Source: Peribacillus sp. ACCC06369 (GTDB lineage Bacteria > Bacillota > Bacilli > Bacillales > DSM-1321). From it: a stretch of 64,000 bases of DNA. The stretch spans positions 2,976,001-3,040,000 of the forward strand of contig NZ_JAUCEN010000002.1 of the NCBI RefSeq assembly GCF_030348945.1, written 5' to 3'. The notes beneath the pieces are model-generated. The model made no database searches and was not told the origin of the DNA. It saw only the letters and a program-made list of their open reading frames with translations. Shown here one piece after another: positions 17,855 through 27,183 of this stretch. A program made the position numbers and the translations under genes. Position 1 is the first letter of the stretch. Each line of letters begins with the position of its first letter.

Positions 17855-18424
17855 ATGTGGGTTTATGAAAAGAAGCTGCAATATCCAGTTAAAGTAAGAG
17901 ACTGTAATCCTCGTTTGGCAAGGTATTTAATAGAACAATATGGGGGTGCTGATGGTGAGTTGGCTGCAGCACTCCGTTACTTAAATCAACGATATACAAT
18001 TCCAGATAAAGTGATTGGCCTGCTGACGGATATTGGAACGGAAGAATTCGCCCATTTAGAAATGATCGCCACGATGATTTATAAACTTACAAAAGACGCA
18101 ACCCCTCAGCAGATGGTTGCAGCCGGGCTAGGTGATCATTATGTTAATCATGATAGTGCCCTTTATTATCATGACGCGGCGGGGAATCCATGGACTGCCA
18201 CATATATCCAAGCCAAAGGAGATCCCATTGCAGATTTATATGAAGATATCGCCGCTGAAGAGAAGGCCAGAGCAACCTATCAGTGGTTGATCGACATCTC
18301 GGATGATCCTGATATCAATGATTCACTCAGGTTTTTGCGTGAGAGGGAAATTATCCATTCGATGAGGTTCAGGGAAGCTGTGGAGATTTTAAAAGAAGAA
18401 AAAGGTAAAAAGAAGTTTTTTTAA
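17855..18424 (+). CDS. cotJC: Spore coat protein CotJC, manganese-catalase family
   Basis: A 189-residue ferritin-like protein of the manganese catalase family. It shows the carboxylate/histidine ligands of a di-Mn site: GADGELAAALRYLNQ, GTEEFAHLEMI, IAAEEKARATYQWL and REREIIHSMRF. It is a structural coat protein and probably also removes peroxide. It ends with a basic KKKFF tail. It is the last gene of the SigE-type operon and is followed by a strong shared terminator. Confidence 0.95.
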   Translation: MWVYEKKLQYPVKVRDCNPRLARYLIEQYGGADGELAAALRYLNQRYTIPDKVIGLLTDIGTEEFAHLEMIATMIYKLTKDATPQQMVAAGLGDHYVNHDSALYYHDAAGNPWTATYIQAKGDPIADLYEDIAAEEKARATYQWLIDISDDPDINDSLRFLREREIIHSMRFREAVEILKEEKGKKKFF

Positions 18425-18436
18425 TGAAACCACATG

Positions 18437-18470
18437 AAAAAAGCAGCGGATAAAAATCCGCTGCTTTTTT
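18437..18470. terminator. Bidirectional terminator between cotJC and cvfB
   Basis: AAAAAAGCAGCGGAT and ATCCGCTGCTTTTTT arms with an AAAA loop. Confidence 0.9.
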
Positions 18471-19342
18471 CATTTACGGTCTGAGGAATATGTCCATCCA
18501 TCTTCCTGGTAAACCTTTTCTTCTTTCATCAGTTTGCCCAGAGCACGTTTGAACGCTCCCTTGCTTAAACCGAAGTTAAACTGGATATCATCAGGTGGCG
18601 TTTTGTCGCCATACGGCATGGCACCGCCACGATTCATTAAATATGTGAAGATGACATCAGCATCTTCCCCCATTAAATCTTGTTTAAAGGGAATTAAAGA
18701 AACGTTAAGCGTTCCATCTTCTTTACTATCAATGACGCGCCCTTCAACTAATTCACCAAGTCGGGGCTCCTCCTTACGTTCACTTTCGTGAATGAAACAA
18801 CGGTATCCTTCTTGGGAAACAAAGAAAGACCCAACCATAAGCAAACGATAGACATTTCCCTTAACAGTGGTGTTACGGACTCCTTTTAAAGGAGCTTTTA
18901 CTGCTATCTCCTGGATTACATCTTCCGTTGCAAGTTTACCAAACAGACGGTCATTACGATCTGTCTTTAGGGATACATATAGACGGTCGCCAACCTCAGG
19001 CCATAAACGATCAATATTCGGAAGGTCGTCCAGTGATACAAGAATATCTTTGGAAAGGCCGATGTTCACAAAAACACCAAGTTTCCTTTTCACATTGACA
19101 ACTTCCGCCCAGCCATACTGATCAATCTGAATTTCGGGGATCTTCATTGTCGCTGTTAGCCTTGCTTGTTTATCATGGTAGATGAATACAGTTACTTCAT
19201 CTCCAAGTTCAAGTTCCGTTCCATCATTCATTTCATTATGATGAAGTAAGACATCTTCTGAACCGTCAGTTAAAAACCATCCGAAATCAGCCTTACGTTC
19301 CACTTCTAACTCTACAGCCAAACCGGCCTGAATTTTTTGCAT
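18470..19342 (-). CDS. cvfB: S1-domain RNA-binding protein CvfB (YitL)
   Basis: A 290-residue cytosolic RNA-binding protein. Successive S1-like OB folds are visible (GLAVELEVERKADFGWFLTDG; GWAEVVNVKRKLGVFVNIGLSKDILVSL; a third after GELVEGRVIDSKEDGTLNVSL). A C-terminal winged helix is marked by FNFGLSKGAFKRALGKLMKEEKVYQ. This matches CvfB, first described as a virulence regulator in Staphylococcus aureus. The upstream 380 bp (19343-19722) hold no recognisable gene or riboswitch. Confidence 0.9.
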   Translation of the reverse strand: MQKIQAGLAVELEVERKADFGWFLTDGSEDVLLHHNEMNDGTELELGDEVTVFIYHDKQARLTATMKIPEIQIDQYGWAEVVNVKRKLGVFVNIGLSKDILVSLDDLPNIDRLWPEVGDRLYVSLKTDRNDRLFGKLATEDVIQEIAVKAPLKGVRNTTVKGNVYRLLMVGSFFVSQEGYRCFIHESERKEEPRLGELVEGRVIDSKEDGTLNVSLIPFKQDLMGEDADVIFTYLMNRGGAMPYGDKTPPDDIQFNFGLSKGAFKRALGKLMKEEKVYQEDGWTYSSDRK

Positions 19343-19722
19343 GTATTTAAATCCTCCTGTGACTTACCTTTACCTACAATTGTACCCAATTATTTATTTT
19401 TCCATCATATTTGAATTTATCATTTTTTTCTTGTTCTGTATACCTATTACGGTTTTTTTTTTCACCCTTGCCGTCTTTATCTAAAGCCTGAGGGACCAGA
19501 ATCTGTCCTTGTTTACCATTACTATGCATGATCCTTTGGATAATTGGCTCGGTTTATATGGTTTAATTAAATAATCTTAGCTCCCAAGGAGATTCCCTTT
19601 TCCCTTTCATCAAGTGCGGTCGATACTTATCTACCTGAACGATCTTCTGATCCTGCAATTTCAATCTTAGTTATTTCGATGATATAATTTAGCGATCAAC
19701 TGAAAGGAAAAAGAAAACATTC

Positions 19723-20913
19723 ATGACAAATAAATTGTATTATACGTCCACCAAGACTTCCCGATGGGAAACCCAAATCCGGGAGACCTTTGAAGAAAAT
19801 GGCTTTTACTACATCACTCTTGAAGAAACCGCCTTTTATCCCGAAGGGGGCGGCCAGCCTGCAGATACTGGAAAAATAAAAGGAATCACCGTTCTTGACG
19901 TTATAAATAGCAATGATGGAAGGATTCTTCATAAGACTGAAACACGGCCAGGTTCAGAGATGGTTCACTGTGAAATTGATTGGTCCCGCCGTTTCGATCA
20001 TATGCAACAGCATAGCGGCCAGCATTTACTCTCTGCAGTCTGTCGGGAATTGTTTGACGCTAATACGGTCAGCTTTCATCTTGGAAAGGAATATTTAACG
20101 ATTGATATTACATCCGGATCTAAATGGACTGAAGTACATACGGCTGCAGTTGAAAAGCAAGTTAATCAATATATCATTGAGAATCGAGAAATACTGATAT
20201 ATTACGTGACAAAAGAGCAATTACAGACACTTCCTGTCGTCAAAATGCCTAAAGTGTCTGAGAATATCCGTATTGTTGAAATAGAAGGAATTGAGTATAA
20301 CCCTTGCGGTGGAACCCATGTAGAAAGAACCGGGGAGATTGGCTTAATAAAAATTTTCAAAACGGAGAAGCAGAAAGAACATACCCGCCTCTATTTTAAG
20401 TGTGGCTTCAGGGCATTGGACGATTTTTCCGAGAGTCTTGGAATTCTTTCAGCCTTATCGACTAAATTCAATACCGGACGTACAGAGATACTTAATAGGG
20501 TGGAGAAACTGGAAAATGACTACAAGCAGCTGCTATCGGAAAATGAAAACTTAAAACTTGAAAATGCCAAGTATCTTGCTGACACCCTGCTTGCTGAAAA
20601 TGTAGGGGGATTCATCTCTCATATTTTCGAAGATAGCTCAATGAAAGAACTGCTTTACCTTTCAGGTACGATTGTAAAAATGGAAGAGGTCATCGTATTA
20701 TTAGCATCACGTAAGGAGCAAAAGGTTATTCTTTCGCACAGTGGGTCCTTCCCCTTACATTGCGGACAATATTTTAAAGCTGAACTCAGTTCTTATAATG
20801 GGAAAGGCGGAGGGAACGAACAGACTGCACAAGCAGGTTTTGCATCACAAAATGACCTAATGGCATTTTACCAATACACAGTTGAAAAATTAGGCCAAAA
20901 TCCTGGTGAATAA
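19723..20913 (+). CDS. Alanyl-tRNA editing protein, AlaX-L type
   Basis: A 396-residue trans-editing enzyme that deacylates mischarged tRNA-Ala. The N-terminal AlaRS-like second domain shows TAFYPEGGGQPADTG. The zinc-binding editing site is HSGQHLLSA plus CGGTHVERTGEIG. A coiled segment (EKLENDYKQLLSENENLKLE) leads to a C-terminal DHHA1 domain with the GGGNEQTAQAGF glycine motif. The aminoacylation domain of AlaRS is absent. The ATG follows GAAAGG. It is monocistronic. Confidence 0.92.
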   Translation: MTNKLYYTSTKTSRWETQIRETFEENGFYYITLEETAFYPEGGGQPADTGKIKGITVLDVINSNDGRILHKTETRPGSEMVHCEIDWSRRFDHMQQHSGQHLLSAVCRELFDANTVSFHLGKEYLTIDITSGSKWTEVHTAAVEKQVNQYIIENREILIYYVTKEQLQTLPVVKMPKVSENIRIVEIEGIEYNPCGGTHVERTGEIGLIKIFKTEKQKEHTRLYFKCGFRALDDFSESLGILSALSTKFNTGRTEILNRVEKLENDYKQLLSENENLKLENAKYLADTLLAENVGGFISHIFEDSSMKELLYLSGTIVKMEEVIVLLASRKEQKVILSHSGSFPLHCGQYFKAELSSYNGKGGGNEQTAQAGFASQNDLMAFYQYTVEKLGQNPGE

Positions 20914-20966
20914 AACTTCTGCGAAATAGTCTATGCCAACTCGTGATTTATTTTACAGAAATAAGA

Positions 20967-20995
20967 AGATAGAGGACAGTTAAAGTCCTCTATCT
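20967..20995. terminator. Hairpin between the alaX-type gene and a convergent hypothetical gene
   Basis: AGATAGAGGAC and GTCCTCTATCT pair around AGTTAAA. The T-rich tail is weak on both strands. Confidence 0.5.
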
Positions 20996-20997
20996 CC

Positions 20998-21411
20998 TTA
21001 TTCTTCTATTTTCAATTTCCGTAACCCTTCTTTTTCAATATGAAGATGATATTTTTCTTCAAGCTCCATGATACGTATAAATGCTTTCTCCTGATTATAT
21101 TCATGGTTTTCCGATTCCTCGGCAAATTCTTTTCTTGCCATATGATAGGCCAGCTTATCCCTGAACACGCCTTCTTCATACTCATCTATGACTTCATGAA
21201 GTTGATCCTCCAGTTCCTTGCTTAAATCATATATTTCATATTCCTTCACATACTGTACTCCTTCCATGCCGAAATCTTTGGCAAAGGAATTAAGATACTG
21301 TTCCATCTCACTGAATTCTTTATTATTTTCAGTATCGGAAGCAACCCAATATCCGTACTGAACCATTTTGAATAATGTTTCATATTGTTTCTTGGTAAAA
21401 TTGATCTTCAT
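20998..21411 (-). CDS. Hypothetical charged cytosolic protein
   Basis: A 137-residue, Glu/Lys-rich, apparently all-helical protein (starts MKINFTKKQYETLFKMVQYG, ends EGLRKLKIEE). It has no signal peptide or membrane segment. I recognise no family. AAGGAG lies 10 bases before the ATG, and codon use looks like that of the neighbouring genes, so it is likely expressed. It is followed closely by a second small gene on the same strand, upstream, with its own terminator. Confidence 0.7.
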   Translation of the reverse strand: MKINFTKKQYETLFKMVQYGYWVASDTENNKEFSEMEQYLNSFAKDFGMEGVQYVKEYEIYDLSKELEDQLHEVIDEYEEGVFRDKLAYHMARKEFAEESENHEYNQEKAFIRIMELEEKYHLHIEKEGLRKLKIEE

Positions 21412-21455
21412 TGTCCATTAACTCCTTTTCCGGTTTCCTTACATCAAAAAGAATA

Positions 21456-21486
21456 AACCGCAATGGAACAAAAGTCCAATGCGGTT
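21456..21486 (-). terminator. Terminator of the 63-aa hypothetical gene
   Basis: On the minus strand AACCGCATTGGAC and CATTGCGGTT arms are followed by TATTCTTTTTG. Confidence 0.65.
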
Positions 21487-21491
21487 CATTC

Positions 21492-21683
21492 TCAATCCAT
21501 TATTTCCGTTACAGAAAAATAAGCTGCTTTTTCCGTATCTACAACATAATGGCAATCGCCTTTAACCAAATTATAATAACGGTGCTTTTGAATATTTGAA
21601 ATCATTTGAGTGGAGTCATCGCCCTCTACCTCATGCTCTAATTCTTTGCCGCCTGGAAAATAAAAACCAACTTTCAATTTCAT
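21492..21683 (-). CDS. Small hypothetical protein
   Basis: A 63-residue protein starting MKLKVGFYFPGGKELEHEVEG, with a likely beta-rich fold, ending DTEKAAYFSVTEIMD. The ATG at 21683 is 9 bases after GGAAGG; the longer frame to 21704 has no ribosome site. I recognise no family. A terminator follows directly. Confidence 0.6.
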   Translation of the reverse strand: MKLKVGFYFPGGKELEHEVEGDDSTQMISNIQKHRYYNLVKGDCHYVVDTEKAAYFSVTEIMD

Positions 21684-21824
21684 CTTTCTCATCCTTCCCT
21701 TCATCTGGTTGAATCTCTCTTTTATTTCTTATCCTTTCTAATGCAGTTATAAACATAAATAAAATGCTTATTCACTTTTCCCATGATATTCTAGGGAAAA
21801 CTACAAAAAAAGAAGGTGTTTTTG

Positions 21825-22346
21825 ATGAAAATCAGGAAAGCGAGAGAAGAAGATGTAAATGGAATAGCAAATGTACATATAAACAGCTGGCAAACGACAT
21901 ATAAAGGGATCCTCCCGGATCAATACTTGTCTTCCTTGAATCTGGAAGCCAGAAAGAAAAATTGGCAAAGAAATTTAAAGATGCTGCATAATGCCACCTT
22001 TGTTGCGGAAAATGCCAATGGGGAAATCATCGGTTTCGCTGCCGCAGGGCCTGAACAAACGAATGATCCGCATATTCAAGGGGAAGTATATGCTGTCTAT
22101 TTTTTAAAAGAATATCAACGACAGGGACTTGGCCGAAAAATGATAAAAGCGGTCATACATGAGCTCATTAAAATGGAACATAAGAATTTAATAATCTGGG
22201 CATTGAAGGATAATCCTTCTTGCGGTTTTTACAAGGCGCTCGGCGGTCAAGTCATTGCTGAAAAAACCGTTAGAATGGCTGGCATCGAGCTTATCGAAGT
22301 CGGTTTTGGGTGGAAAGATATTCAGGATATCCTTTTTCATTTGTAA
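21825..22346 (+). CDS. GNAT family N-acetyltransferase
   Basis: A 173-residue acetyltransferase with the GNAT acetyl-CoA site YQRQGLGRKMIKAVI (motif A, about residues 105-119) after EVYAVYFLKEY, and the motif B region GFYKALGGQVIAEK. The substrate cannot be told. The ATG at 21825 lies 9 bases after AGAAGG; the GTG at 21816 is inside the ribosome site. It converges on helD. Confidence 0.88.
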   Translation: MKIRKAREEDVNGIANVHINSWQTTYKGILPDQYLSSLNLEARKKNWQRNLKMLHNATFVAENANGEIIGFAAAGPEQTNDPHIQGEVYAVYFLKEYQRQGLGRKMIKAVIHELIKMEHKNLIIWALKDNPSCGFYKALGGQVIAEKTVRMAGIELIEVGFGWKDIQDILFHL

Positions 22347-22382
22347 ACATAACCTGGAGGATGGTTACATTCCCCCTTCCTC

Positions 22383-24641
22383 TCATGTCTCGATAAGGAA
22401 AGCATTTTTCTCATTACCTAAAAAATAAAGCCGGTGCAATGGCCTTGTCATTGTTACATATAGCAGTTTGATATCAAGCTCATTTTCACGGCAATATGCT
22501 TCTTCCAGGGATATTGCAAATACGACATCGAATTCCAGACCTTTGGCTTGATATGAAGGAACAATTAACGTCTTATCCTTGGGGATGTTTCCCGCCTCAT
22601 TTATTAAATGAAAGCCTTGATGGAATCCACTAAGTTTCTCGTTTGCCAGTTTACAATCTTTCATCGTTTTTGCAATGACGGCAAACGTTTTGAAACCTTC
22701 CCCTTTAAGCCCTTCAATAAGTTCGATCAGCTTTTCTTCCCAGCCTTCCTTTTCTATGGAAATGAATTCCGGATTCCGGCCATGACGGACTACAGGTTCT
22801 ACTTCCGGGAAATCGTATGTTAACAACTGTAGAATCCGGTTAGCTTGTTTCATTATTTCAACAGTGGTTCTATAACTTTTTTGTAATTCAGTATACGTCG
22901 CCCGCGGGAAAATACGATTGTGAACTTCCTCCCATGTCTGAAGTCCGCGGTATGAATGGATGCCTTGTGCAAGGTCACCTACGAGTGTGAACATGTCAGT
23001 ATCCACTGCGGTTTTGAGTGCCTGTAACTGCATGAAACTATAATCCTGAGCCTCATCAATGACGACATTTTTTGCTTTGTTTTCTTTGTCGACACCAAAA
23101 AGCCGCTCCTGAAGGTATAATAATGCACCTAAGTCCTCCATTTCGTAACATTTATCAGAAAAATGTTTTTGATTATACTCACATAAAGCATTAGCATCTT
23201 CAACAGTAAGTTTACCGTTACTGTACGAGGCTAGCCGCTCCGGATCTTGATATAATTCCTGATAGTATTGGAGAAGATCCTTCTTTTTGAATTGCTTAAA
23301 ATAGCCTTTTACGGAAGAACGGATCGCCTTTTTGATCTGCCCGATCCTTTCTTCTTTTTTATCGAGGCATTTTGTAACAAATTCCTTACGTACGACTGGA
23401 TCGATATTCTTATAGAGAGCCTTCTCGATTTTGGCCTCATAAAAATCAACAGCACGTTCAAGCATTATTTTCTTTTTCAATTTCACTTCATTTTGTAAAA
23501 TGGCCTTCAGTTTGTCCAGCCTGCTGTATAACGGTAAATACCAATAATCCTCTTCCAATAACCTTATGAACTTCTTAGCGGAATAGAGGCGATATTTATC
23601 ACAATAAAAATCTGTATCCGGATGAAACCCCTGGAAAATATCCTTTACATATTCGTCCAAAATATATTTAAATGCAGGGGAGCCCTTTAGACCTGATATC
23701 CAGACAGCGGTCTTTATTTCTTCATCATCCTTTTCCAGCAATCGAGTTAATTTATCATCCGCTACAAGCTTCACTTGCTTACCTATCGCTGCCTGAACAT
23801 ATTCGGAAAATGTGTATTGTTTTACTTTTTCAACACCCAATTCTGGTAATGCTTCAGATATGTAATCAATGAACACCCTGCTCGGTGCAAGAATCATTAA
23901 TTGTCTCGGATCGAACAAGTCTTTATAATGGTAAATGAAATATGAGATTCTATGTAAAGCAATTGTTGTTTTACCACTGCCCGCTGCGCCCTGGACTATG
24001 ATTGGCTTGTTCAAATCTGCACGAATGATTTTATTTTGTTCTTCCTGGATCGTGGTAATGATATCTGTCAATCGATTACTGGAACTTTTAGAAAGGGATT
24101 CCTGCAACAATTCATCCGTTGTTGTTAAATCAATATCCCTTACCTCTTCCAAGACACCTTCTTCTATCATTAGTTGCCTCTTTAAAGTGATGTTCCCGCA
24201 AAATGTTTCCCCTTCCGCTTCATATTCAATTTCACCAATCCGCCCCTCATAATAAAGGTTTGCAATTGGTGATCGCCAATCGACAATGATCTGTTCCTGG
24301 CTTTCCCTCTGATAAAGGGATGTTTTTCCGAAATAAAGCACTTCGCCACTTTCACCATCATTCCTTTCAAAATCCACTCTTGCAAAGTAAGGCTTTTTAC
24401 TGGCTTTGCGTAAACTTTCAAGTTCAGATTTGGACATTTCAAAAAAGTTGGCTGTAGTCAGCAACTGAGAATATAAGGCGGATTCAGACCAATCGGCATC
24501 ACCAAAAGCTTCTTGCATATTCCGCTGAAATTGATCTTTGCTTGTTTCTGATGTTTTGATGACTACATCGATATAACGTTTGGTAAAATCCAGCCTTTGT
24601 CGTTCATGTTCGAAATCAGGGTGACTTCCCAAAAAAACCAC
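22383..24641 (-). CDS. helD: HelD-like RNA polymerase recycling helicase (UvrD/Rep superfamily 1)
   Basis: A protein of about 752 residues resembling HelD, which releases stalled RNA polymerase from DNA. Seen: an N-terminal coiled arm (DFEHERQRLDFTKRYIDVVIK), Walker A GAAGSGKTTIAL (about residue 220), Walker B NVVIDEAQDYSFMQ, motif IV-like QKSYRTT, and the C-terminal SYQAKGLEFDVVF motif. A GTG at 24641 follows AAGGAAGGGAG; a TTG nine bases further in (24632) is an alternative. The B. subtilis protein is of similar length (about 774 aa, from memory). Confidence 0.88.
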   Translation of the reverse strand: MVFLGSHPDFEHERQRLDFTKRYIDVVIKTSETSKDQFQRNMQEAFGDADWSESALYSQLLTTANFFEMSKSELESLRKASKKPYFARVDFERNDGESGEVLYFGKTSLYQRESQEQIIVDWRSPIANLYYEGRIGEIEYEAEGETFCGNITLKRQLMIEEGVLEEVRDIDLTTTDELLQESLSKSSSNRLTDIITTIQEEQNKIIRADLNKPIIVQGAAGSGKTTIALHRISYFIYHYKDLFDPRQLMILAPSRVFIDYISEALPELGVEKVKQYTFSEYVQAAIGKQVKLVADDKLTRLLEKDDEEIKTAVWISGLKGSPAFKYILDEYVKDIFQGFHPDTDFYCDKYRLYSAKKFIRLLEEDYWYLPLYSRLDKLKAILQNEVKLKKKIMLERAVDFYEAKIEKALYKNIDPVVRKEFVTKCLDKKEERIGQIKKAIRSSVKGYFKQFKKKDLLQYYQELYQDPERLASYSNGKLTVEDANALCEYNQKHFSDKCYEMEDLGALLYLQERLFGVDKENKAKNVVIDEAQDYSFMQLQALKTAVDTDMFTLVGDLAQGIHSYRGLQTWEEVHNRIFPRATYTELQKSYRTTVEIMKQANRILQLLTYDFPEVEPVVRHGRNPEFISIEKEGWEEKLIELIEGLKGEGFKTFAVIAKTMKDCKLANEKLSGFHQGFHLINEAGNIPKDKTLIVPSYQAKGLEFDVVFAISLEEAYCRENELDIKLLYVTMTRPLHRLYFLGNEKNAFLIET

Positions 24642-25312
24642 TCTCCCTTCCTTATTTATTTATCAAACTAAAAAAATGCCGATGCTAAGTCGAAATGGAC
24701 ATTTATACTATCAGAAAACCCAATGGTTTACAAATCTGGATACATAGAATTATATACTTGAAATTAACTTTTCCGATATTTCACATAATTTGAAGAATGC
24801 ACTATAAATTTTAGATTGGACGTTGCTATAAAATGTTGACTTATGAAAGAGCATCCAAAATGCTTTCAGGAGGAAATCTTTAATACATTTCAGAAATCAA
24901 AAGAGGAATATTTTATAATTACTTATTTGAAATTACCATTCTGGGAGTAGGAAGTTTATTTTTTTATTTTATCCTGTTGATCAGTTTATCCAAAAGAATG
25001 ATGTTAATGGACATTATACTATTCTTAATGATATGCAGGGAATTTATTGTATATCAAGAAAATGTCAAACACATCAAGCATGCTTTGGAACAATTTCTTT
25101 TATGGGCGATGCGAAATCATTTTTCTCTCGGAATGATCTTTAACATGAGAATAATCAACACAAAAAAGCACTTCTATTAGGGTAAAGTGCTCGGTTAAAC
25201 CATTCTGCTCCTACAATTGTCATCAACTCTTAACATAAATAACGCTAATTTAATATTTTATTGGAAACTCACATTATATACTTAAAATTAATTACATAAC
25301 TTTTTTAAGAAA
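24642..25312. other. 670-bp AT-rich gap, probably decayed DNA
   Basis: A 67-codon frame at 24977-25180 (plus) lacks a ribosome site and resembles nothing known to me. A short frame from 24833 (MLTYERASKMLSGGNL) stops after 15 codons and could be the start of a lost gene. A hairpin AGCACTT...AAGTGCT (25167-25191) has its T-run only on the minus strand. Confidence 0.4.
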
Positions 25313-25324
25313 GTGGGAACTGTC

Positions 25325-25564
25325 ATGGAAATAAATGAAAGACCACCAATGCTATCCCCTAAATTAATCCATGAACTTGAAATTTTATCATCCAAAACAA
25401 ATATGCCTGTTTCTGAATTACTGGAAATATCTGTAGTATCACTGCTAGAAAAAGTGAATAATACCAAAGAACTCAATGTTGGTCTTAATAATAAGGAAAT
25501 GATTTTAAGAAATAAAATCATCATTAATCAAAATAAAGAAGTTTTGAATAAACAAAGCACTTGA
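25325..25564 (+). CDS. Small hypothetical protein, ribbon-helix-helix-like
   Basis: A 79-residue protein starting MEINERPPMLSPKLIHELEIL. The pattern PKLIHELEILSSKTNMPVSELLEISVVSLLEKV resembles ribbon-helix-helix DNA-binding proteins (short strand, then two helices), but this is by eye only. The C-terminal part is Asn/Lys-rich and probably disordered. The ribosome site is weak (AAAGTGGGA). A terminator hairpin overlaps its stop codon, which supports it as a real transcription unit. It lies next to IS and toxin remnants. Confidence 0.5.
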   Translation: MEINERPPMLSPKLIHELEILSSKTNMPVSELLEISVVSLLEKVNNTKELNVGLNNKEMILRNKIIINQNKEVLNKQST

Positions 25565-25587
25565 CCATAATAGGTTAAGTGCTTTTT
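25554..25587 (+). terminator. Terminator overlapping the stop of the small RHH-like gene
   Basis: AAAGCACTT and AAGTGCTTTTT arms around a 14-base loop. Confidence 0.7.
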
Positions 25588-25744
25588 GCTTCCTAACTGC
25601 CACTGTATTAATGGAATAGATATTCTATCGTGGTTTCCAATGTAATATTTATACCTTAAGATTTCATTGATGCGCCAATAAAGTAGTCGCTAAATTCCCT
25701 TCATATTAAAAAAATCATATCGGTTTGAATGTGTAATTTCGCAT

Positions 25745-26140
25745 AAAAACATCGACAAATTTTCAAGTCCCCCTAACGTTGTCCAACCCAGGCCATGCTT
25801 TTCGTTTGCATCTGCGGATCAAGTAGATCTCTGTGAATAGAATAATGGTTAGAAAACATCGTTATCACCAAGTTTAATACTTCTATTTTAAAACAAAAAA
25901 AACATGTAGGCAAAAGGAGTTCTATCTACATGTTAAACAAATTTGATTGGAACGGGTGTGCGCGACTCCTGCGGGAAAAGCGCGTCCAAGCGAGACCTCA
26001 CATGCGCAAAGGCGCCGATTAGGCTCCCGGACCGCCCGCGGAAAGCGAGTGCCCTACTTTCCAATCAACGTTCGATTTTTTACAAGCCCTCAAAAAAACT
26101 GTAGACAAATTTGATTTTCATCAAGTTTGTCTACAGTCTG
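25745..26140 (-). mobile_element. Internally deleted IS1182-family remnant (copy A)
   Basis: The left part, TCGACAAATTTTCAAGTCCCC to CATCTGCGGA (25750-25817), matches the transposase 3' region of the intact IS (37131-37196). It then jumps to the transposase start region (GTAATACTT...TTTTAAAACAAAAA), the GC-rich block (25942-26069) and the right-end hairpin ending CTACAGTCTG at 26140. More than 1 kb of the transposase is missing. The outer left end is lost. It lies directly upstream of the toxin remnant. Confidence 0.85.
25942..26069 (+). repeat. GC-rich ~127-bp block inside IS copy A
   Basis: It begins GATTGGAACGGGTG, contains CTCCTGCGGGAAAAGCGCGT and ACCGCCCGCGGAAAGCGAGT, and ends CCAATCAAC. 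It is the same block as at 38496-38622 and, inverted, 30511-30638. Confidence 0.85.
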
Positions 26141-26305
26141 AAGCAACTATTAAACCGCTTATCAATTGTCATGTATGTACCTTCTATGAAATCATGTATC
26201 CCTCTATGATCTTTTATTATGCCAACCATGAATGCACTAATTTGGCAAAAGAGTTTATTGATTTAAATGATCGATGTACAAACAGAATAAAAGCGAAGTT
26301 AAGAT

Positions 26306-26641
26306 TTGGCCAGTGGTTGGAGTACTTGTGGCGTTTATTGCAAAACAAGTATAAAAAAAGCAATAAAAAAATGGGGACCTTCAATAGTTAAGTCAATGCT
26401 TAAAAGTTCTGAAGCAGTTGCAAAAGTAGTTGCGAAAGAATTGGGATATTCTAAAACCAATTATCTCTCTAAGAAAGCAGTTGTATATTACAATAAGAAA
26501 GGGAAGCCAAAATATATAGTTAGAGACATAGATAGTCATAATGGCGGTTTTTGGAAAGGTGCATTAACAGTAAAAGATCTAGGAAGTAAGAAAACTAGAT
26601 CTGGAACTTACGATATAGATTTAAATAGAATAGGGGATTAA
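26306..26641 (+). pseudogene. Orphan C-terminal toxin domain of a polymorphic toxin (Ntox21/colicin E3-like?), truncated
   Basis: The frame (up to 111 codons; internal ATG at 26396) encodes IKKAIKKWGPSIVKSMLKSSEAVAKVVAKELGYS, then YYNKKGKPKYIVRDIDSHNGG, WKGALTVKDLGSKKTRSGTYD and DLNRIGD. The conserved D/H/GG/W...GTYD...IGD pattern recalls C-terminal RNase toxins of LXG, CdiA or WapA-type proteins (Ntox21-like, from memory). Upstream, PVVGVLVAFIAKQV, the expected linker into the toxin, is in another frame and stops, and the rest of the secreted protein is gone. There is no clear ribosome site for this frame. It is probably a displaced or broken toxin tail, kept beside its immunity gene. Confidence 0.6.
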
Positions 26642-26648
26642 ATAATTT

Positions 26649-27155
26649 ATGGAAAGAATTCAACAATTCAATGTTAATTTTAAGGACGAAGAAACCCCAT
26701 TTTTTCAGGTAGATACAAATCATAGAATAAGATTTGGAATGGATGAAATAAGCGGGAGTCTTCTTACAACTATCCTTAAAGACATATTCAACACTAATGA
26801 AAAGATTGATACGTCTTTTATTATAGGAAATATAACAAATAATAAAAGGCATCATGAAAAAAATGGGATAGGAAAATCAATCAAAATAAACAATTGGGAA
26901 GAAGTCATAGTTAAAGATGAAGAAATGGATGCTGAGATAATTTATGCTACAGTAAAGGGTCTAAATAATTCAGATGTGTATAATTATTGTAAGAAAGTCC
27001 ACCAAGGGCATAGAGAAGCTTATATCGTTTTTTATAATGATAGGTTCCTCATTTATGTGAATAATGATGTTCTCGATATTATTTCTAATGATAGTAATTT
27101 GATTCGAGAATTGAAAGTTAAATACGAAAAACATCTTAATGAGTATTACGCGTAA
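26649..27155 (+). CDS. Putative immunity protein for the adjacent toxin domain
   Basis: A 168-residue acidic cytosolic protein (MERIQQFNVNFKDEETPFFQV...KYEKHLNEYYA) starting 7 bases after the toxin stop codon, with no signal peptide. I recognise no named family. Its position, size, acidity, low GC and terminator directly after it are those of an immunity gene downstream of a contact-dependent or LXG toxin tail. The function is inferred from context only. Confidence 0.55.
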   Translation: MERIQQFNVNFKDEETPFFQVDTNHRIRFGMDEISGSLLTTILKDIFNTNEKIDTSFIIGNITNNKRHHEKNGIGKSIKINNWEEVIVKDEEMDAEIIYATVKGLNNSDVYNYCKKVHQGHREAYIVFYNDRFLIYVNNDVLDIISNDSNLIRELKVKYEKHLNEYYA

Positions 27156-27183
27156 CAAGTACATTATAATAATGTGTGATTTT

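Noticed and set aside
19343..19722. Possible T-box or other riboswitch before the alanyl-tRNA editing gene
   Set aside because: No T-box core sequence, no terminator/antiterminator pair recognised.
26194..26391. 65-codon frame just before the toxin tail
   Set aside because: Its second half is the toxin linker region read in the wrong frame; no ribosome site or family.
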